Shown here: piece after piece, positions 51,206 through 59,879 of the stretch | How the letters are laid out: every line of letters begins with the position of its first letter | Numbering within the stretch: position 1 is the first letter of the stretch | Program-made: the position numbers and the translations under genes | Origin: Paraburkholderia phenoliruptrix | GTDB lineage: Bacteria > Pseudomonadota > Gammaproteobacteria > Burkholderiales > Burkholderiaceae | DNA length: 64,000 nt | Reading direction: 5' to 3' | NCBI RefSeq assembly: GCF_019511605.1 | Contig: NZ_JAEUAV010000029.1 | Location: forward strand, 1 to 64,000 | The notes under the pieces: generated by a model | Told to the model about the DNA's origin: nothing | The model's database searches: none | What the model saw: the letters and a program-made list of their open reading frames with translations, nothing else

Positions 51206-51848
51206 AATGTTCGATATGTTCGTCCAGTCGTTCTGGGAAACACTCGTCATGGTGGGCATTTCCGGACTGGTCGGGGCGTTGGTGGGCTTGCCGCTTGGCG
51301 TGCTGCTGTATCTGACGGACCGTCAGGGCGTGTTGCAGAACCTGGCGGTGAATCGCGTGATGGGCGTGATCGTGAATGCAGTGCGCTCCACGCCGTTCAT
51401 CATTCTGCTGGTGGCGGTGATTCCGTTTACGCGTCTCGTGGTCGGATCGTCGATCGGCACCGCTGCGGCCGTGGTGCCGCTGACTATCGCCGCGGCGCCG
51501 TTCATCGCGCGCCTCGTGGAAACAGCGCTGCGCGAAGTCGACCGCGGCCTGATCGAGGCGGCGCAGGCAATGGGCGCGACCACCAGTCAGATCGTCTTCA
51601 AGGTGCTGCTGCCCGAATCGCTGCCGGGCGTGGTGGCGGGCCTGACGATCACGTTCGTCTCGCTGGTCGGCTACTCGGCAATGGCGGGCGCGATCGGCGG
51701 CGGCGGTCTGGGTGACCTCGGCATTCGCTACGGTTACCAGCGTTTCCTGCCGGAAGTAATGTTGACGGTCGTGGTGATTCTGATCGTCTTCGTGCAGTTG
51801 GTGCAGTCGTTCGGGGATTGGCTCGTGCGTCGTCTGAGCCATAAATAA
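51195..51848 (+). CDS. metI: Methionine ABC transporter permease
   Basis: Inner-membrane permease of 217 residues with five predicted helices. The cytoplasmic EAA loop is GLIEAAQAMGATTSQIVFKVLLPESLPG, which docks on MetN. STPFIILLVAVIPFTRLVVG and AMAGAIGGGGLGDLGIRYGYQRF are also typical of MetI. It starts at ATG 51195 inside the end of metN, with GGAGGAG 8 bases earlier. Confidence 0.94.
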   Translation: MLSEMFDMFVQSFWETLVMVGISGLVGALVGLPLGVLLYLTDRQGVLQNLAVNRVMGVIVNAVRSTPFIILLVAVIPFTRLVVGSSIGTAAAVVPLTIAAAPFIARLVETALREVDRGLIEAAQAMGATTSQIVFKVLLPESLPGVVAGLTITFVSLVGYSAMAGAIGGGGLGDLGIRYGYQRFLPEVMLTVVVILIVFVQLVQSFGDWLVRRLSHK

Positions 51849-51863
51849 ATCAAAAGGTCCATC

Positions 51864-52661
51864 ATGCAACGTCGTTTCATTCTCAAGCTCGTCGCGGCGC
51901 TCGGCGCCGCGTCGCTGTTCGCCGCCCATGCCGCTCGCGCGGAAGAAACCATCAAGGTCGGCGTGACCGGCGGTCCGCATGCCCAGATCATGGAAGTCGT
52001 GAAGACGGTTGCGGCGAAGAACGGTTTGAACATCAAGATCGTCGAGTTCTCCGACTACGTGCAGCCGAACGCGGCGCTCGCGGGCGGCGATCTGGACGCG
52101 AACAGCTATCAGCACGACCCGTACTTGCAGGCGCAGGTCAAGGATCGCGGCTACAAGCTGATCCGCGTGGCGGACACCGTCACTTACCCGATGGGCATCT
52201 ATTCGAAGAAGCTGAAGAAGCTGGCTGATCTGCAGCCCGGCGCGAAGATCGCCGTGCCGAACGATCCGACCAATGGCGGCCGCGCGCTGTTGCTGCTGCA
52301 AAAGCAGGGGCTGCTGAAGCTGCGCGCCGAAGCGGGCCTGAAGGCCACGCCGCTCGACATCGTCGACAATCCGAAGAAGCTGAAGATCGTCGAACTCGAC
52401 GCGGCGCAGATTCCGCGCTCGCTTAACGACGTGGACGCCGCCGCGATCAACACCAATTTCGCGATGGAAGCGGGTCTGAAGCCCAAGCAGGACGCGATCG
52501 CGATTGAAGACCCGCAGGGGCCGTATGTGAACATCATCGCAATCCGCGAGGCCGACAGGAACAAGCCGTGGGTCGCGAAGCTGGTCGCCGCTTACCATTC
52601 GCCGGAAGTAAAGCAGTTTGTCGAAGGGAAGTTCGGCGGCGCGGTGATTACGGCGTGGTGA
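51864..52661 (+). CDS. metQ: Methionine-binding protein
   Basis: Substrate-binding component of 265 residues, NlpA/MetQ family. The signal is MQRRFILKLVAALGAASLFAAHAARA; I see no lipobox Cys, so it may be a soluble periplasmic protein. The binding site parts VGVTGGPHAQIMEVVK, YVQPNAALAGGDLDANSYQHDPYL and VPNDPTNGGRALLLLQ are typical. It ends the metNIQ operon and is followed by a terminator. Confidence 0.94.
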   Translation: MQRRFILKLVAALGAASLFAAHAARAEETIKVGVTGGPHAQIMEVVKTVAAKNGLNIKIVEFSDYVQPNAALAGGDLDANSYQHDPYLQAQVKDRGYKLIRVADTVTYPMGIYSKKLKKLADLQPGAKIAVPNDPTNGGRALLLLQKQGLLKLRAEAGLKATPLDIVDNPKKLKIVELDAAQIPRSLNDVDAAAINTNFAMEAGLKPKQDAIAIEDPQGPYVNIIAIREADRNKPWVAKLVAAYHSPEVKQFVEGKFGGAVITAW

Positions 52662-52721
52662 ACTGAAGGCTTCGCGCCCGCGTCAGCAACCGGCGATATG
52701 CAAATTAGAGTCGTAAGTCGG

Positions 52722-52748
52722 AACCCGGGGTTGGCGCCCGGGTTTTTT
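52722..52748 (+). terminator. Intrinsic terminator of metNIQ
   Basis: AACCCGGG (52722-52729) pairs with CCCGGGTT (52737-52744), then TTTT. Confidence 0.88.
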
Positions 52749-52753
52749 CGCGG

Positions 52754-52776
52754 TTAAAATAGAACGACCGTTCGTT
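52754..52776 (+). promoter_or_regulatory. etfBA promoter with TetR-type palindrome
   Basis: A TAAAAT box (52755-52760) is directly followed by the palindrome GAACG-AC-CGTTC (52762-52773). A repressor bound there would cover the start of transcription. The symmetry resembles sites of TetR-family fatty acid regulators described for beta-proteobacteria (FadP type), an identification from memory. Confidence 0.45.
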
Positions 52777-52897
52777 ATTGCCGTCACGCCGCTGGGGAGC
52801 GATATTCTCCTGCTAGAGCGCCCGCGACAAGGCCGCCACGAGGGCAGTCGTTATAATGTTCGTTGGGTTGACGTATTCGTAACTTTGGAGCGTGTGC

Positions 52898-53647
52898 ATG
52901 AAAATCCTGGTGCCAGTGAAGAGAGTGGTCGACTACAACGTGAAGGTCCGGGTCAAGTCGGATGGCACGGGCGTCGACATCGCGAACGTGAAGATGTCGA
53001 TGAATCCGTTCGACGAAATCGCGGTTGAAGAAGCGGTCCGCCTGAAGGAAGCGGGCGTGGCCACTGAGGTGATCGCCGTATCGTGCGGCGTCACGCAATC
53101 GCAGGAAACGCTGCGCACGGCGCTCGCAATCGGCGCGGACCGCGCGATCCTGATCGAGTCGAACGAAGAGTTGCAGCCGCTGGCCGTTGCCAAGCTGCTG
53201 AAGGCACTGGTCGACAAGGAACAGCCGCAGCTGGTGATTCTCGGCAAGCAGGCCATTGACGACGACTCGAACCAGACCGGCCAGATGCTCGCCGCATTGG
53301 CGGGTCTGCCGCAGGCGACGTTTGCGTCGAAGGTCGTCGTTGCTGACGGCAAGGCTACTGTTTCGCGCGAAGTGGACGGCGGCGCTGAAACGCTGTCGCT
53401 GAAACTGCCCGCAGTCGTCACGACGGATCTGCGCCTGAACGAGCCGCGCTACGTGACGCTGCCCAACATCATGAAGGCGAAGAAAAAGCCGCTGGAAACG
53501 ATCAAGCCCGAAGACCTGGGTGTCGATGTCACGCCGCGTCTGAAGACGCTGAAAGTTGCCGAGCCGCCCGGGCGTTCCGCCGGCGTGAAGGTGCCGGACG
53601 TGAAGACGCTGGTCGAGAAGCTGAAGACCGAAGCCAAGGTGCTGTGA
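52898..53647 (+). CDS. etfB: Electron transfer flavoprotein, beta subunit
   Basis: AMP-binding half of the ETF heterodimer, 249 residues. It accepts electrons from acyl-CoA dehydrogenases and passes them to ETF:ubiquinone oxidoreductase. MKILVPVKRVVDYNVKVRVK and IDDDSNQTGQMLAALAGLPQATFASKV, the AMP site and recognition region, are visible. The ETF beta C-terminal DLGVDVTPRLKTLKVAEPP is also typical. ATG 52898 has GGAG 8 bases ahead. etfA follows after 16 bases. Confidence 0.95.
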   Translation: MKILVPVKRVVDYNVKVRVKSDGTGVDIANVKMSMNPFDEIAVEEAVRLKEAGVATEVIAVSCGVTQSQETLRTALAIGADRAILIESNEELQPLAVAKLLKALVDKEQPQLVILGKQAIDDDSNQTGQMLAALAGLPQATFASKVVVADGKATVSREVDGGAETLSLKLPAVVTTDLRLNEPRYVTLPNIMKAKKKPLETIKPEDLGVDVTPRLKTLKVAEPPGRSAGVKVPDVKTLVEKLKTEAKVL

Positions 53648-53663
53648 CAGGGAGACAGGGCAA

Positions 53664-54599
53664 ATGACGAATCTGGTAATTGCAGAACACGATAATCAGT
53701 CGATCAAGGCCGCGACGCTGCATACGGTTGCAGCCGCGCAGAAGATCGGCGGCGACATTCACGTGCTGGTGGCCGGCCACAACGCGCAGGCCGCGGCGGA
53801 CGCTGCTGCGAAGATCGCGGGCGTTTCGAAGGTCCTGCTCGCGGACGCGCCGCAACTGGCCGAAGGGCTCGCGGAAAACGTCGAGGCTACGGTCCTGAAC
53901 GTCGCGAAAGATTACTCGCACATCCTCACTGCCGCGACCGCCTACGGCAAGAACATCGCGCCGCGTATCGCCGCGAAGCTCGACGTCGCGCAGATCAGCG
54001 ACATCACCGCAGTGGATTCCGCCGACACGTTCGAGCGTTCCATTTACGCGGGCAACGCGATTGCCACCGTGCAATCGGCCGATCCGATCAAGGTCATCAC
54101 CGTGCGCACGACCGGCTTCGACGCTGTCGCAGCTGAAGGCGGCAGCGCAGCGGTCGAGAAGATCGAAGCAGCAGCAGACGCGGGCATCTCGCAGTTCGTG
54201 AGCCGCGAAGTGACGAAGCTCGACCGTCCTGAACTCACGTCGGCGAAGATCATCGTCTCGGGCGGCCGCGGTTTGGGCAACGGCGAGAACTATACGCAGG
54301 TTCTCGAGCCGCTCGCCGACAAGCTGAACGCGGCGCTCGGCGCCTCGCGCGCGGCGGTCGACGCAGGCTTCGTACCGAACGACTACCAGGTCGGCCAGAC
54401 CGGCAAGATCGTTGCGCCGCAACTGTATGTGGCGGTCGGCATTTCGGGTGCGATCCAGCATCTGGCGGGCATGAAGGACTCGAAGGTGATCGTGGCCATC
54501 AACAAGGATCCCGAAGCACCGATTTTCAGCGTCGCGGACTATGGTCTTGTCGGCGACCTGTTCACGCTCGTGCCGGAACTCGTGAAGGAACTCGGCTAA
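53664..54599 (+). CDS. etfA: Electron transfer flavoprotein, alpha subunit
   Basis: FAD-binding half of ETF, 311 residues. The C-terminal FAD domain shows SGGRGLGNGENYTQVLEPLADKL, GASRAAVDAGFVPNDYQVGQTGKIVAPQLYV and GISGAIQHLAGMKDSKVIVAINKDPEAPIF. These are the ETF alpha signatures in order. The N-terminal third is more variable, as usual. It lies in one operon with etfB and before an acyl-CoA dehydrogenase that would be its electron donor. Confidence 0.95.
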   Translation: MTNLVIAEHDNQSIKAATLHTVAAAQKIGGDIHVLVAGHNAQAAADAAAKIAGVSKVLLADAPQLAEGLAENVEATVLNVAKDYSHILTAATAYGKNIAPRIAAKLDVAQISDITAVDSADTFERSIYAGNAIATVQSADPIKVITVRTTGFDAVAAEGGSAAVEKIEAAADAGISQFVSREVTKLDRPELTSAKIIVSGGRGLGNGENYTQVLEPLADKLNAALGASRAAVDAGFVPNDYQVGQTGKIVAPQLYVAVGISGAIQHLAGMKDSKVIVAINKDPEAPIFSVADYGLVGDLFTLVPELVKELG

Positions 54600-54683
54600 G
54601 CGTCCTCGTGTCACCCCGGCAAGCCATCCAATAAGCCATTAATAAGAACTAGCAAGCGACCCAAGGGCGTTTGGCGACACACG

Positions 54684-54720
54684 AAGGGCGCAGGACCGAA
54701 CAAGTCCCGCGCCCTTTTTC
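54684..54720 (+). terminator. Terminator hairpin between etfA and the acyl-CoA dehydrogenase gene
   Basis: AAGGGCGCAGGAC pairs with GTCCCGCGCCCTT with one bulge, followed by TTT. It separates etfA from the next gene, which has its own ribosome binding site 20 bases on. Confidence 0.7.
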
Positions 54721-54743
54721 CATCAGGAAGGAGGAGAGCAGAA

Positions 54744-56534
54744 ATGAGCTATACGGCGCCCATCAAGGACATGCTGTTCGTGATGAAGGAACTGGCGGAC
54801 CTCGAACAGATTGCAACCCTGCCGGGCTTCGAGGACGCGAGCCTCGACACCGCTCAGGCGGTGCTCGAAGAGTCGGCAAAGCTGTGCGGCGAGGTGCTGG
54901 CCCCGTTGAACGTCGAGGGCGACCGCAATCCGAGTAGTTGGAACGACGGCGTCGTGACGGCCACGCCGGGCTTCAAGGAAGCGTTCCGCCAGTTTGCCGA
55001 AGGCGGCTGGCAAGGTGTGCAGCATCCGCTCGACTATGACGGCCAGGGCCTGCCCAAGCTCATTGCCACGCCTTGTGTGGAGATGCTGAACGCGTCGAAC
55101 CTGTCGTTCGCGCTCTGTCCGTTGCTGACCGACGGCGCAATCGAGGCGCTTCTCACCGCCGGCAGCGACGCGCAGAAACAGACCTATGTGCCCAGGCTCA
55201 TTTCCGGCGAATGGACCGGCACGATGAACCTCACGGAGCCGCAGGCTGGCTCCGACCTCGCGCTCGTGCGCACTCGCGCCGAGCCGCAAGACGACGGCTC
55301 GTTCAAGCTATTCGGCACGAAGATTTTCATCACGTGGGGCGAGCACGACATGGCGGCGAACATCGCGCATCTCGTGCTGGCGCGCACGCCGAGCGCGCCC
55401 GAGGGCGTGAAGGGCATCTCGCTTTTCATCGTGCCGAAGTTTCTCGTCAATCCTGACGGGTCGCTCGGCGAGCGCAACGACGTGCATTGCGTTTCCATCG
55501 AGCACAAGCTCGGCATCAAGGCGAGCCCGACTGCGGTACTGCAATTCGGCGATCACGGCGGCGCAATCGGACATCTGATCGGCGAGGAAAATCGCGGCCT
55601 CGAGTACATGTTCATCATGATGAACGCGGCGCGCTTCGCGGTGGGCATGCAGGGCGTGGGCGTCTCGGACCGCGCCTATCAGAAGGCGGTCGCCTACGCG
55701 AAGGAGCGCGTGCAAAGCCGGCCGGTCGACGGCTCCTCAAAACAGCCGGTCCCCATCATCGAGCATCCCGACGTGCGCCGCATGCTCTCGACAATGCGCG
55801 CGCTCACCGAAGCGTCGCGCGCGCTCGCCTACGTGGCAGCTGCACACAGTGACATTGCGCACCGCCACCCGGACGCGCGCAAGCGCGCCGAACATCAGGC
55901 CATCAACGAATTCCTCGTGCCGATCGTGAAGGGCTGGAGCACGGAGTTGTCGATCGACGTGACGAGCCTCGGCGTGCAGGTGCACGGCGGCATGGGTTTC
56001 ATCGAAGAAACGGGCGCCGCGCAGTATTACCGCGACGCCCGCATTTTGCCGATCTACGAAGGCACGACTGCGATTCAGGCCAATGACCTGATCGGCCGCA
56101 AGACGGTGCGCGACGGCGGCAAGGTCGCGAAGTCACTGCTTGCGGGCGTCGCTGAAACGGTTGAGTCGCTCGGCGCGCAGCAGGGTGCTGCGTTCGAATC
56201 GATGCGCAAACACCTCGCGCAGGGCCAGCGCTCGCTGAGCGCGGTGGTCGATTTTGTCCTCGCGAATACGAAGGGCGATCCCAACGCGGTGTTTGCCGGC
56301 AGCGTGCCGTACCTGAAGCTCGCAGGCATCGTGCTGGGCGGCTGGCAAATGGCGCGCGCGTTGCGGGTCGCAACAGAAAAGCGCGACGAAGACCCGCAGT
56401 TTTACGGCGCCAAGATCGCGACCGCGCAGTTTTACGCCGAGCACGTGCTGCCGCTCGCGAGTGCGCTGGAGGCTGCGATTGTCAGTGCGAAAGGCAGTGA
56501 GGGCGTGCTCGCTTTGTCGGCGGATCAGTTTTGA
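54744..56534 (+). CDS. Acyl-CoA dehydrogenase, large (FadE/DmdC-like) type
   Basis: FAD enzyme of 596 residues that oxidises acyl-CoA to trans-enoyl-CoA and reduces ETF. EWTGTMNLTEPQAGSDL is the FAD-binding loop and GVQVHGGMGFIEETGAAQYYRDARI the conserved C-terminal helix. The catalytic Glu is in LPIYEGTTAIQANDL. It is longer than the usual 380 residues because of an N-terminal domain and a helical C-terminal extension, the type found in phenylacyl-CoA or long-chain dehydrogenases. The strong AGGAAGGAGGAGAG site precedes the ATG. The substrate chain is unknown. A terminator follows. Confidence 0.93.
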   Translation: MSYTAPIKDMLFVMKELADLEQIATLPGFEDASLDTAQAVLEESAKLCGEVLAPLNVEGDRNPSSWNDGVVTATPGFKEAFRQFAEGGWQGVQHPLDYDGQGLPKLIATPCVEMLNASNLSFALCPLLTDGAIEALLTAGSDAQKQTYVPRLISGEWTGTMNLTEPQAGSDLALVRTRAEPQDDGSFKLFGTKIFITWGEHDMAANIAHLVLARTPSAPEGVKGISLFIVPKFLVNPDGSLGERNDVHCVSIEHKLGIKASPTAVLQFGDHGGAIGHLIGEENRGLEYMFIMMNAARFAVGMQGVGVSDRAYQKAVAYAKERVQSRPVDGSSKQPVPIIEHPDVRRMLSTMRALTEASRALAYVAAAHSDIAHRHPDARKRAEHQAINEFLVPIVKGWSTELSIDVTSLGVQVHGGMGFIEETGAAQYYRDARILPIYEGTTAIQANDLIGRKTVRDGGKVAKSLLAGVAETVESLGAQQGAAFESMRKHLAQGQRSLSAVVDFVLANTKGDPNAVFAGSVPYLKLAGIVLGGWQMARALRVATEKRDEDPQFYGAKIATAQFYAEHVLPLASALEAAIVSAKGSEGVLALSADQF

Positions 56535-56582
56535 TGTTCGGCGGGGTTTGAGACCCGACCAAAAAGCGCTGGCAGAAATGGA

Positions 56583-56613
56583 AACGGCGCCTTGCAAGGG
56601 CGCCGTTTTTTTG
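56583..56613. terminator. Terminator between acyl-CoA dehydrogenase gene and dadA
   Basis: AACGGCGCC (56583-56591) pairs with GGCGCCGTT (56599-56607), loop of 7, then more T. The two neighbouring genes converge. Confidence 0.85.
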
Positions 56614-56689
56614 TCGGCTCAAGGCCGGCTTGTGCAACTACACACCGCGTGTGGACGCGCCAAGCCGGACGCTCGACGCGGCAAAGCGC

Positions 56690-57976
56690 TTACGCATAGG
56701 CCGGGCGAGTCGTGCCGCCTGTCTCGCCGAGATAACGATGCACCGACAGGTCGTCGGCCCTGATCGCGGGCTGCTTGCCGGACATTACGTCGGCCAGCAG
56801 TTGGCCAGAGCCGCAGGACATCGTCCAGCCGAGCGTGCCGTGGCCGGTATTCAAAAACAGGTTCGGCACCGGTGTGCGGCCGACGATCGGCGTGCCGTCC
56901 GGCGTCATGGGGCGCAGGCCTGTCCAGAAGCTCGCCTTCGACGTGTCGCCGCCGCCGGGGAACAGATCGTTCACGCACAGTTCCAGCGTTTCGCGCCGTG
57001 CTTGCCGCAGCGACTTGTCGAAGCCCACGATCTCAGCCATGCCGCCGACGCGGATCCGGTTGTCGAAGCGGGTGATCGCGATCTTGTAGGTTTCGTCGAG
57101 CACGGTGGAGACCGGTGCTGCGGCTTCGTTGATGATAGGCGCCGTGATCGAATAACCCTTGAGCGGGTACACCGGGATCTTGACGAGGCTCGACACGAAT
57201 TTCGTCGAATAAGAACCGAGCGCGACAACGAACGAATCGGCACGCACCAGTTCATTGCCGCATTGCACGCCGGCAATGCGGTCGCCGGCCATGGCGAGCG
57301 CGTCGATGGGCGTGTTGTAGCGGAATTTGACGCCCATCTGCTCGGCCAGCGCCGCGAGGCGCGTGGTGAACATCTGACAGTCGCCGGTTTCGTCGCCCGG
57401 CAGGCGCAAACCGCCCGTCAGCTTGTGCGAGACGGCGGCGAGCGCCGGTTCGGCCTGAGCCAGTTCGGACGCCGAAAGCAGTTCGAACGGCACATTGGCC
57501 TCGCGCAGCACGGCGATGTCTTTCGCTGCGCCGTCGAATTGCTGTTGCGTGCGAAACACCTGCAGCGTGCCGCCGGTGCGTCCCTCGTACTGAATGCCGG
57601 TTTCCGCGCGCAGCGCTTGCAGGCAATCGCGGCTGTACTCAGCGAGCCGGACCATGCGGCCCTTGTTGACCGCGTAACGCGAGGCGGTGCAGTTCTGCAG
57701 CATCTGCCACATCCACTGCAACTGGAACTGCGTGCCGTCCAGGCGAATGGCAAGTGGCGCGTGCTTCTGGAACATCCACTTGACGGCTTTCAACGGCACG
57801 CCGGGGGCGGCCCACGGCGACGCATAGCCCGGCGAGATCTGGCCGGCGTTGGCAAAACTCGTTTGAAGGGCCGGGCCGGCTTCACGGTCGATGACGGTCA
57901 CGTCATGACCGGCGCGCGCCAGATAATACGCACTCGTCACCCCGACGACGCCACTGCCCAAAACGACGACTCGCAT
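56690..57976 (-). CDS. dadA: D-amino acid dehydrogenase small subunit
   Basis: Membrane-associated FAD enzyme of 428 residues that oxidises D-amino acids, mainly D-alanine, to keto acids and ammonia and feeds electrons into the respiratory chain. The N-terminus MRVVVLGSGVVGVTSAYYLARAGHDVTVIDR is the FAD site. FANAGQISPGYASPWAAPGVPLKAVKWMF and the C-terminal TGHGTLGWTMSCGSGQLLADVM are typical of DadA. ATG 57976 has GGAG 7 bases ahead, so the longer frame is discarded. An Lrp-type regulator is divergent. Confidence 0.93.
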   Translation of the reverse strand: MRVVVLGSGVVGVTSAYYLARAGHDVTVIDREAGPALQTSFANAGQISPGYASPWAAPGVPLKAVKWMFQKHAPLAIRLDGTQFQLQWMWQMLQNCTASRYAVNKGRMVRLAEYSRDCLQALRAETGIQYEGRTGGTLQVFRTQQQFDGAAKDIAVLREANVPFELLSASELAQAEPALAAVSHKLTGGLRLPGDETGDCQMFTTRLAALAEQMGVKFRYNTPIDALAMAGDRIAGVQCGNELVRADSFVVALGSYSTKFVSSLVKIPVYPLKGYSITAPIINEAAAPVSTVLDETYKIAITRFDNRIRVGGMAEIVGFDKSLRQARRETLELCVNDLFPGGGDTSKASFWTGLRPMTPDGTPIVGRTPVPNLFLNTGHGTLGWTMSCGSGQLLADVMSGKQPAIRADDLSVHRYLGETGGTTRPAYA

Positions 57977-58084
57977 AGCTGCTCCAGAAAATTCGCAAGG
58001 ATTCGAGGGCGGTGCTTGCGCCGTTTTGCTTTGAATCGTTTGATTCACGACGTGGAATGCGGGGCGCCCAGTGTTAATCGCTAT

Positions 58085-58140
58085 ACTATTGGGGAGCTTG
58101 TAGGTTTTGTTATTGTATTTTTTCGATTTTCAGAAAAAAC
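58085..58140. promoter_or_regulatory. AT-rich divergent control region of dadA and Lrp-type gene
   Basis: The stretch is strongly AT-rich. It has a TATACT box at 58083-58088 and an inverted repeat TTTTTTC (58118-58124) / GAAAAAA (58133-58139) just before the regulator start. Such AT-rich symmetric sites are typical Lrp targets. Autoregulation and control of dadA are inferred. Confidence 0.5.
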
Positions 58141-58143
58141 GCC

Positions 58144-58644
58144 ATGCGCACACAACGCCAACCGGTCCGAGCGCTCGACAAGCTCGATCACAAGATTCTT
58201 CGCCTGCTGCAGCAGGATGGCCGAATGGCCATGAAAGACCTTGCGGAGCAGGTCGGACTGTCGGTCACGCCGTGTATCGAGCGCGTCAAGCGCATGGAGC
58301 GCGACGGCGTAATCACCGGCTACTATGCGCGCGTGAATCCGGCGGAGCTTGGCGCGGCGCTGCTGGTGTTCGTCGAAATCACGCTCGACCACAAGAGCGG
58401 CAACATGTTCGACCAGTTTCGGCGCGAGGTGCAGAAGATCCCCGAGGTGCTGGAATGCCACCTCGTGTCCGGCGATTTCGACTACCTGATCAAGGCGCGC
58501 ATCGGCGAAATGGCTGACTACCGCAAGCTGCTCGGCGATATCCTGCTTCAGCTACCCGGCGCGGTACAGTCGAAAAGTTATGTGGTGATGGAAGAGATCA
58601 AGGAAACGCTCACCATTCCGGTGGGGGACGAAGCCACGCGTTAG
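58144..58644 (+). CDS. Lrp/AsnC family regulator, probable dadA regulator
   Basis: A 166-residue feast/famine regulator. Residues 10-60 are the helix-turn-helix (LDKLDHKILRLLQQDGRMAMKDLAEQVGLS, then CIERVKRMERDGVI). The RAM domain follows, with LVFVEITLDHKSGNMFDQF and LVSGDFDYLIKARIG, the amino acid binding turn. Its place opposite dadA suggests activation by L- or D-alanine, as for DadR-type proteins. The start has no clear Shine-Dalgarno site, as the promoter-proximal bases are taken up by the inverted repeat. Confidence 0.88.
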   Translation: MRTQRQPVRALDKLDHKILRLLQQDGRMAMKDLAEQVGLSVTPCIERVKRMERDGVITGYYARVNPAELGAALLVFVEITLDHKSGNMFDQFRREVQKIPEVLECHLVSGDFDYLIKARIGEMADYRKLLGDILLQLPGAVQSKSYVVMEEIKETLTIPVGDEATR

Positions 58645-58678
58645 CGGTTCGAACGGGACTCGACAAACGGCGTAAACA

Positions 58679-58694
58679 CTGTATATTTATACAG
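58679..58694. promoter_or_regulatory. LexA (SOS) box
   Basis: CTGTATATTTATACAG differs from the E. coli LexA consensus CTGTATATATATACAG by one base. It lies 22 bases before the GTG of the radical SAM gene, where LexA would block its expression. Confidence 0.88.
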
Positions 58695-58716
58695 GTCCGC
58701 CTGCATCCGAACGACC

Positions 58717-59862
58717 GTGACCGAACCCCGTACCGCTCCCATCGCCGAATATCCGATCGCGCCGCCCGCCCCGCGCAAGGGCCGCGGCGCGGTAACGAAC
58801 CTGCAGGGCCGCTACGAAGTCGACCAGCGCGAAGCGGTGGACGACGGCTGGGTAGCCGTGCCCGAAGAGGACGAAGCGCCAAAGGTGCTCCGCACTCAGG
58901 TGTTCGAGGAAAGGGCAAAAAGCATTCTCACGCGGAACACGTCGCCGGACATTCCGTTTGGCGTGTCGCTCAATCCGTATCGCGGCTGCGAGCACGGTTG
59001 CATCTACTGTTTCGCACGGCCCACGCATAGTTACCTCGGCCTCTCGCCGGGGCTCGACTTCGAGAGCCGGATTTACGCGAAAGTTAACGCACCGGAATTG
59101 CTCGAGCGTGAGTTGTCGAAAAAGTCGTACGAGCCGGAGCCCATCGCGCTGGGCGTCAATACCGACGCATGGCAGCCCGCGGAGCGCGACTGGCGCCTCA
59201 CGCGGCGCGTGGTCGAGGTGCTGAGCGAGCGCAATCATCCGTTTGCGGCAATCACCAAGTCGTCGCTGATCGAGCGCGACCTGGACCTGCTTGCGCCCAT
59301 GGCGGCTCGCGGCCAATTCATGGCGGCCATCACCATTACCACGCTTGACCCGGAGATCGCCCGCACGCTCGAACCTCGGGCGGCCACACCGTCCCGGCGC
59401 TTGCGCACGATACGCACGTTGAGCGAGGCGGGTATTCCGGTCGGCGTAAGCATTGCGCCGGTCATTCCGTTTGTGACCGAGCCCGATATGGAGCGAGTGC
59501 TCGAAGCTTGCGCTGAGGCGGGCGCCTGCAACGCGAGCTATATCGTGCTGCGCCTGCCGTGGGAAGTCGCGCCGCTGTTCAAAGACTGGCTCAGTGCCCA
59601 TTTCCCCGATCGCGCCGAACGGGTCATGGCGCGAGTGCGCGATATGCGGGGTGGCAAAGATTACGACTCGTCTTTCTCCACCCGAATGAAGGGCGAAGGT
59701 CTCTGGGCGGATCTGCTGAAGCAGCGCTTTCACAAGGCGGTGCGCCGTTTAGGGCTGAACCAGCGCGACCGCGGCATTCTGGACATGTCGCACTTCAGGC
59801 GCCAGCAGGCGCCGCGAGTCGAGGCGGCAAATCGCGGCAGTCCGCAACTCGATCTTTTCTAG
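58717..59862 (+). CDS. Radical SAM protein of the PA0069 / Rv2578c family
   Basis: A 381-residue radical SAM enzyme of the group related to spore photoproduct lyase. The cluster motif is NPYRGCEHGCIYCFARP with Cys91, Cys95 and Cys98. LGVNTDAWQPAE and AITKSSLIERDLDLL are family segments. The reaction is unknown. A near-perfect LexA box 22 bases before the start shows it belongs to the DNA damage response. I recall that the Pseudomonas homologue PA0069 is also in the LexA regulon. The start is a GTG at 58717; no ATG fits upstream because of the LexA box. Confidence 0.9.
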   Translation: MTEPRTAPIAEYPIAPPAPRKGRGAVTNLQGRYEVDQREAVDDGWVAVPEEDEAPKVLRTQVFEERAKSILTRNTSPDIPFGVSLNPYRGCEHGCIYCFARPTHSYLGLSPGLDFESRIYAKVNAPELLERELSKKSYEPEPIALGVNTDAWQPAERDWRLTRRVVEVLSERNHPFAAITKSSLIERDLDLLAPMAARGQFMAAITITTLDPEIARTLEPRAATPSRRLRTIRTLSEAGIPVGVSIAPVIPFVTEPDMERVLEACAEAGACNASYIVLRLPWEVAPLFKDWLSAHFPDRAERVMARVRDMRGGKDYDSSFSTRMKGEGLWADLLKQRFHKAVRRLGLNQRDRGILDMSHFRRQQAPRVEAANRGSPQLDLF

Positions 59863-59879
59863 CGCTCTGGGCTGCAGCG

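Noticed and set aside
54627..54680. Possible small gene between etfA and the acyl-CoA dehydrogenase
   Set aside because: The stretch is short, holds a terminator hairpin and has no start with a ribosome binding site.
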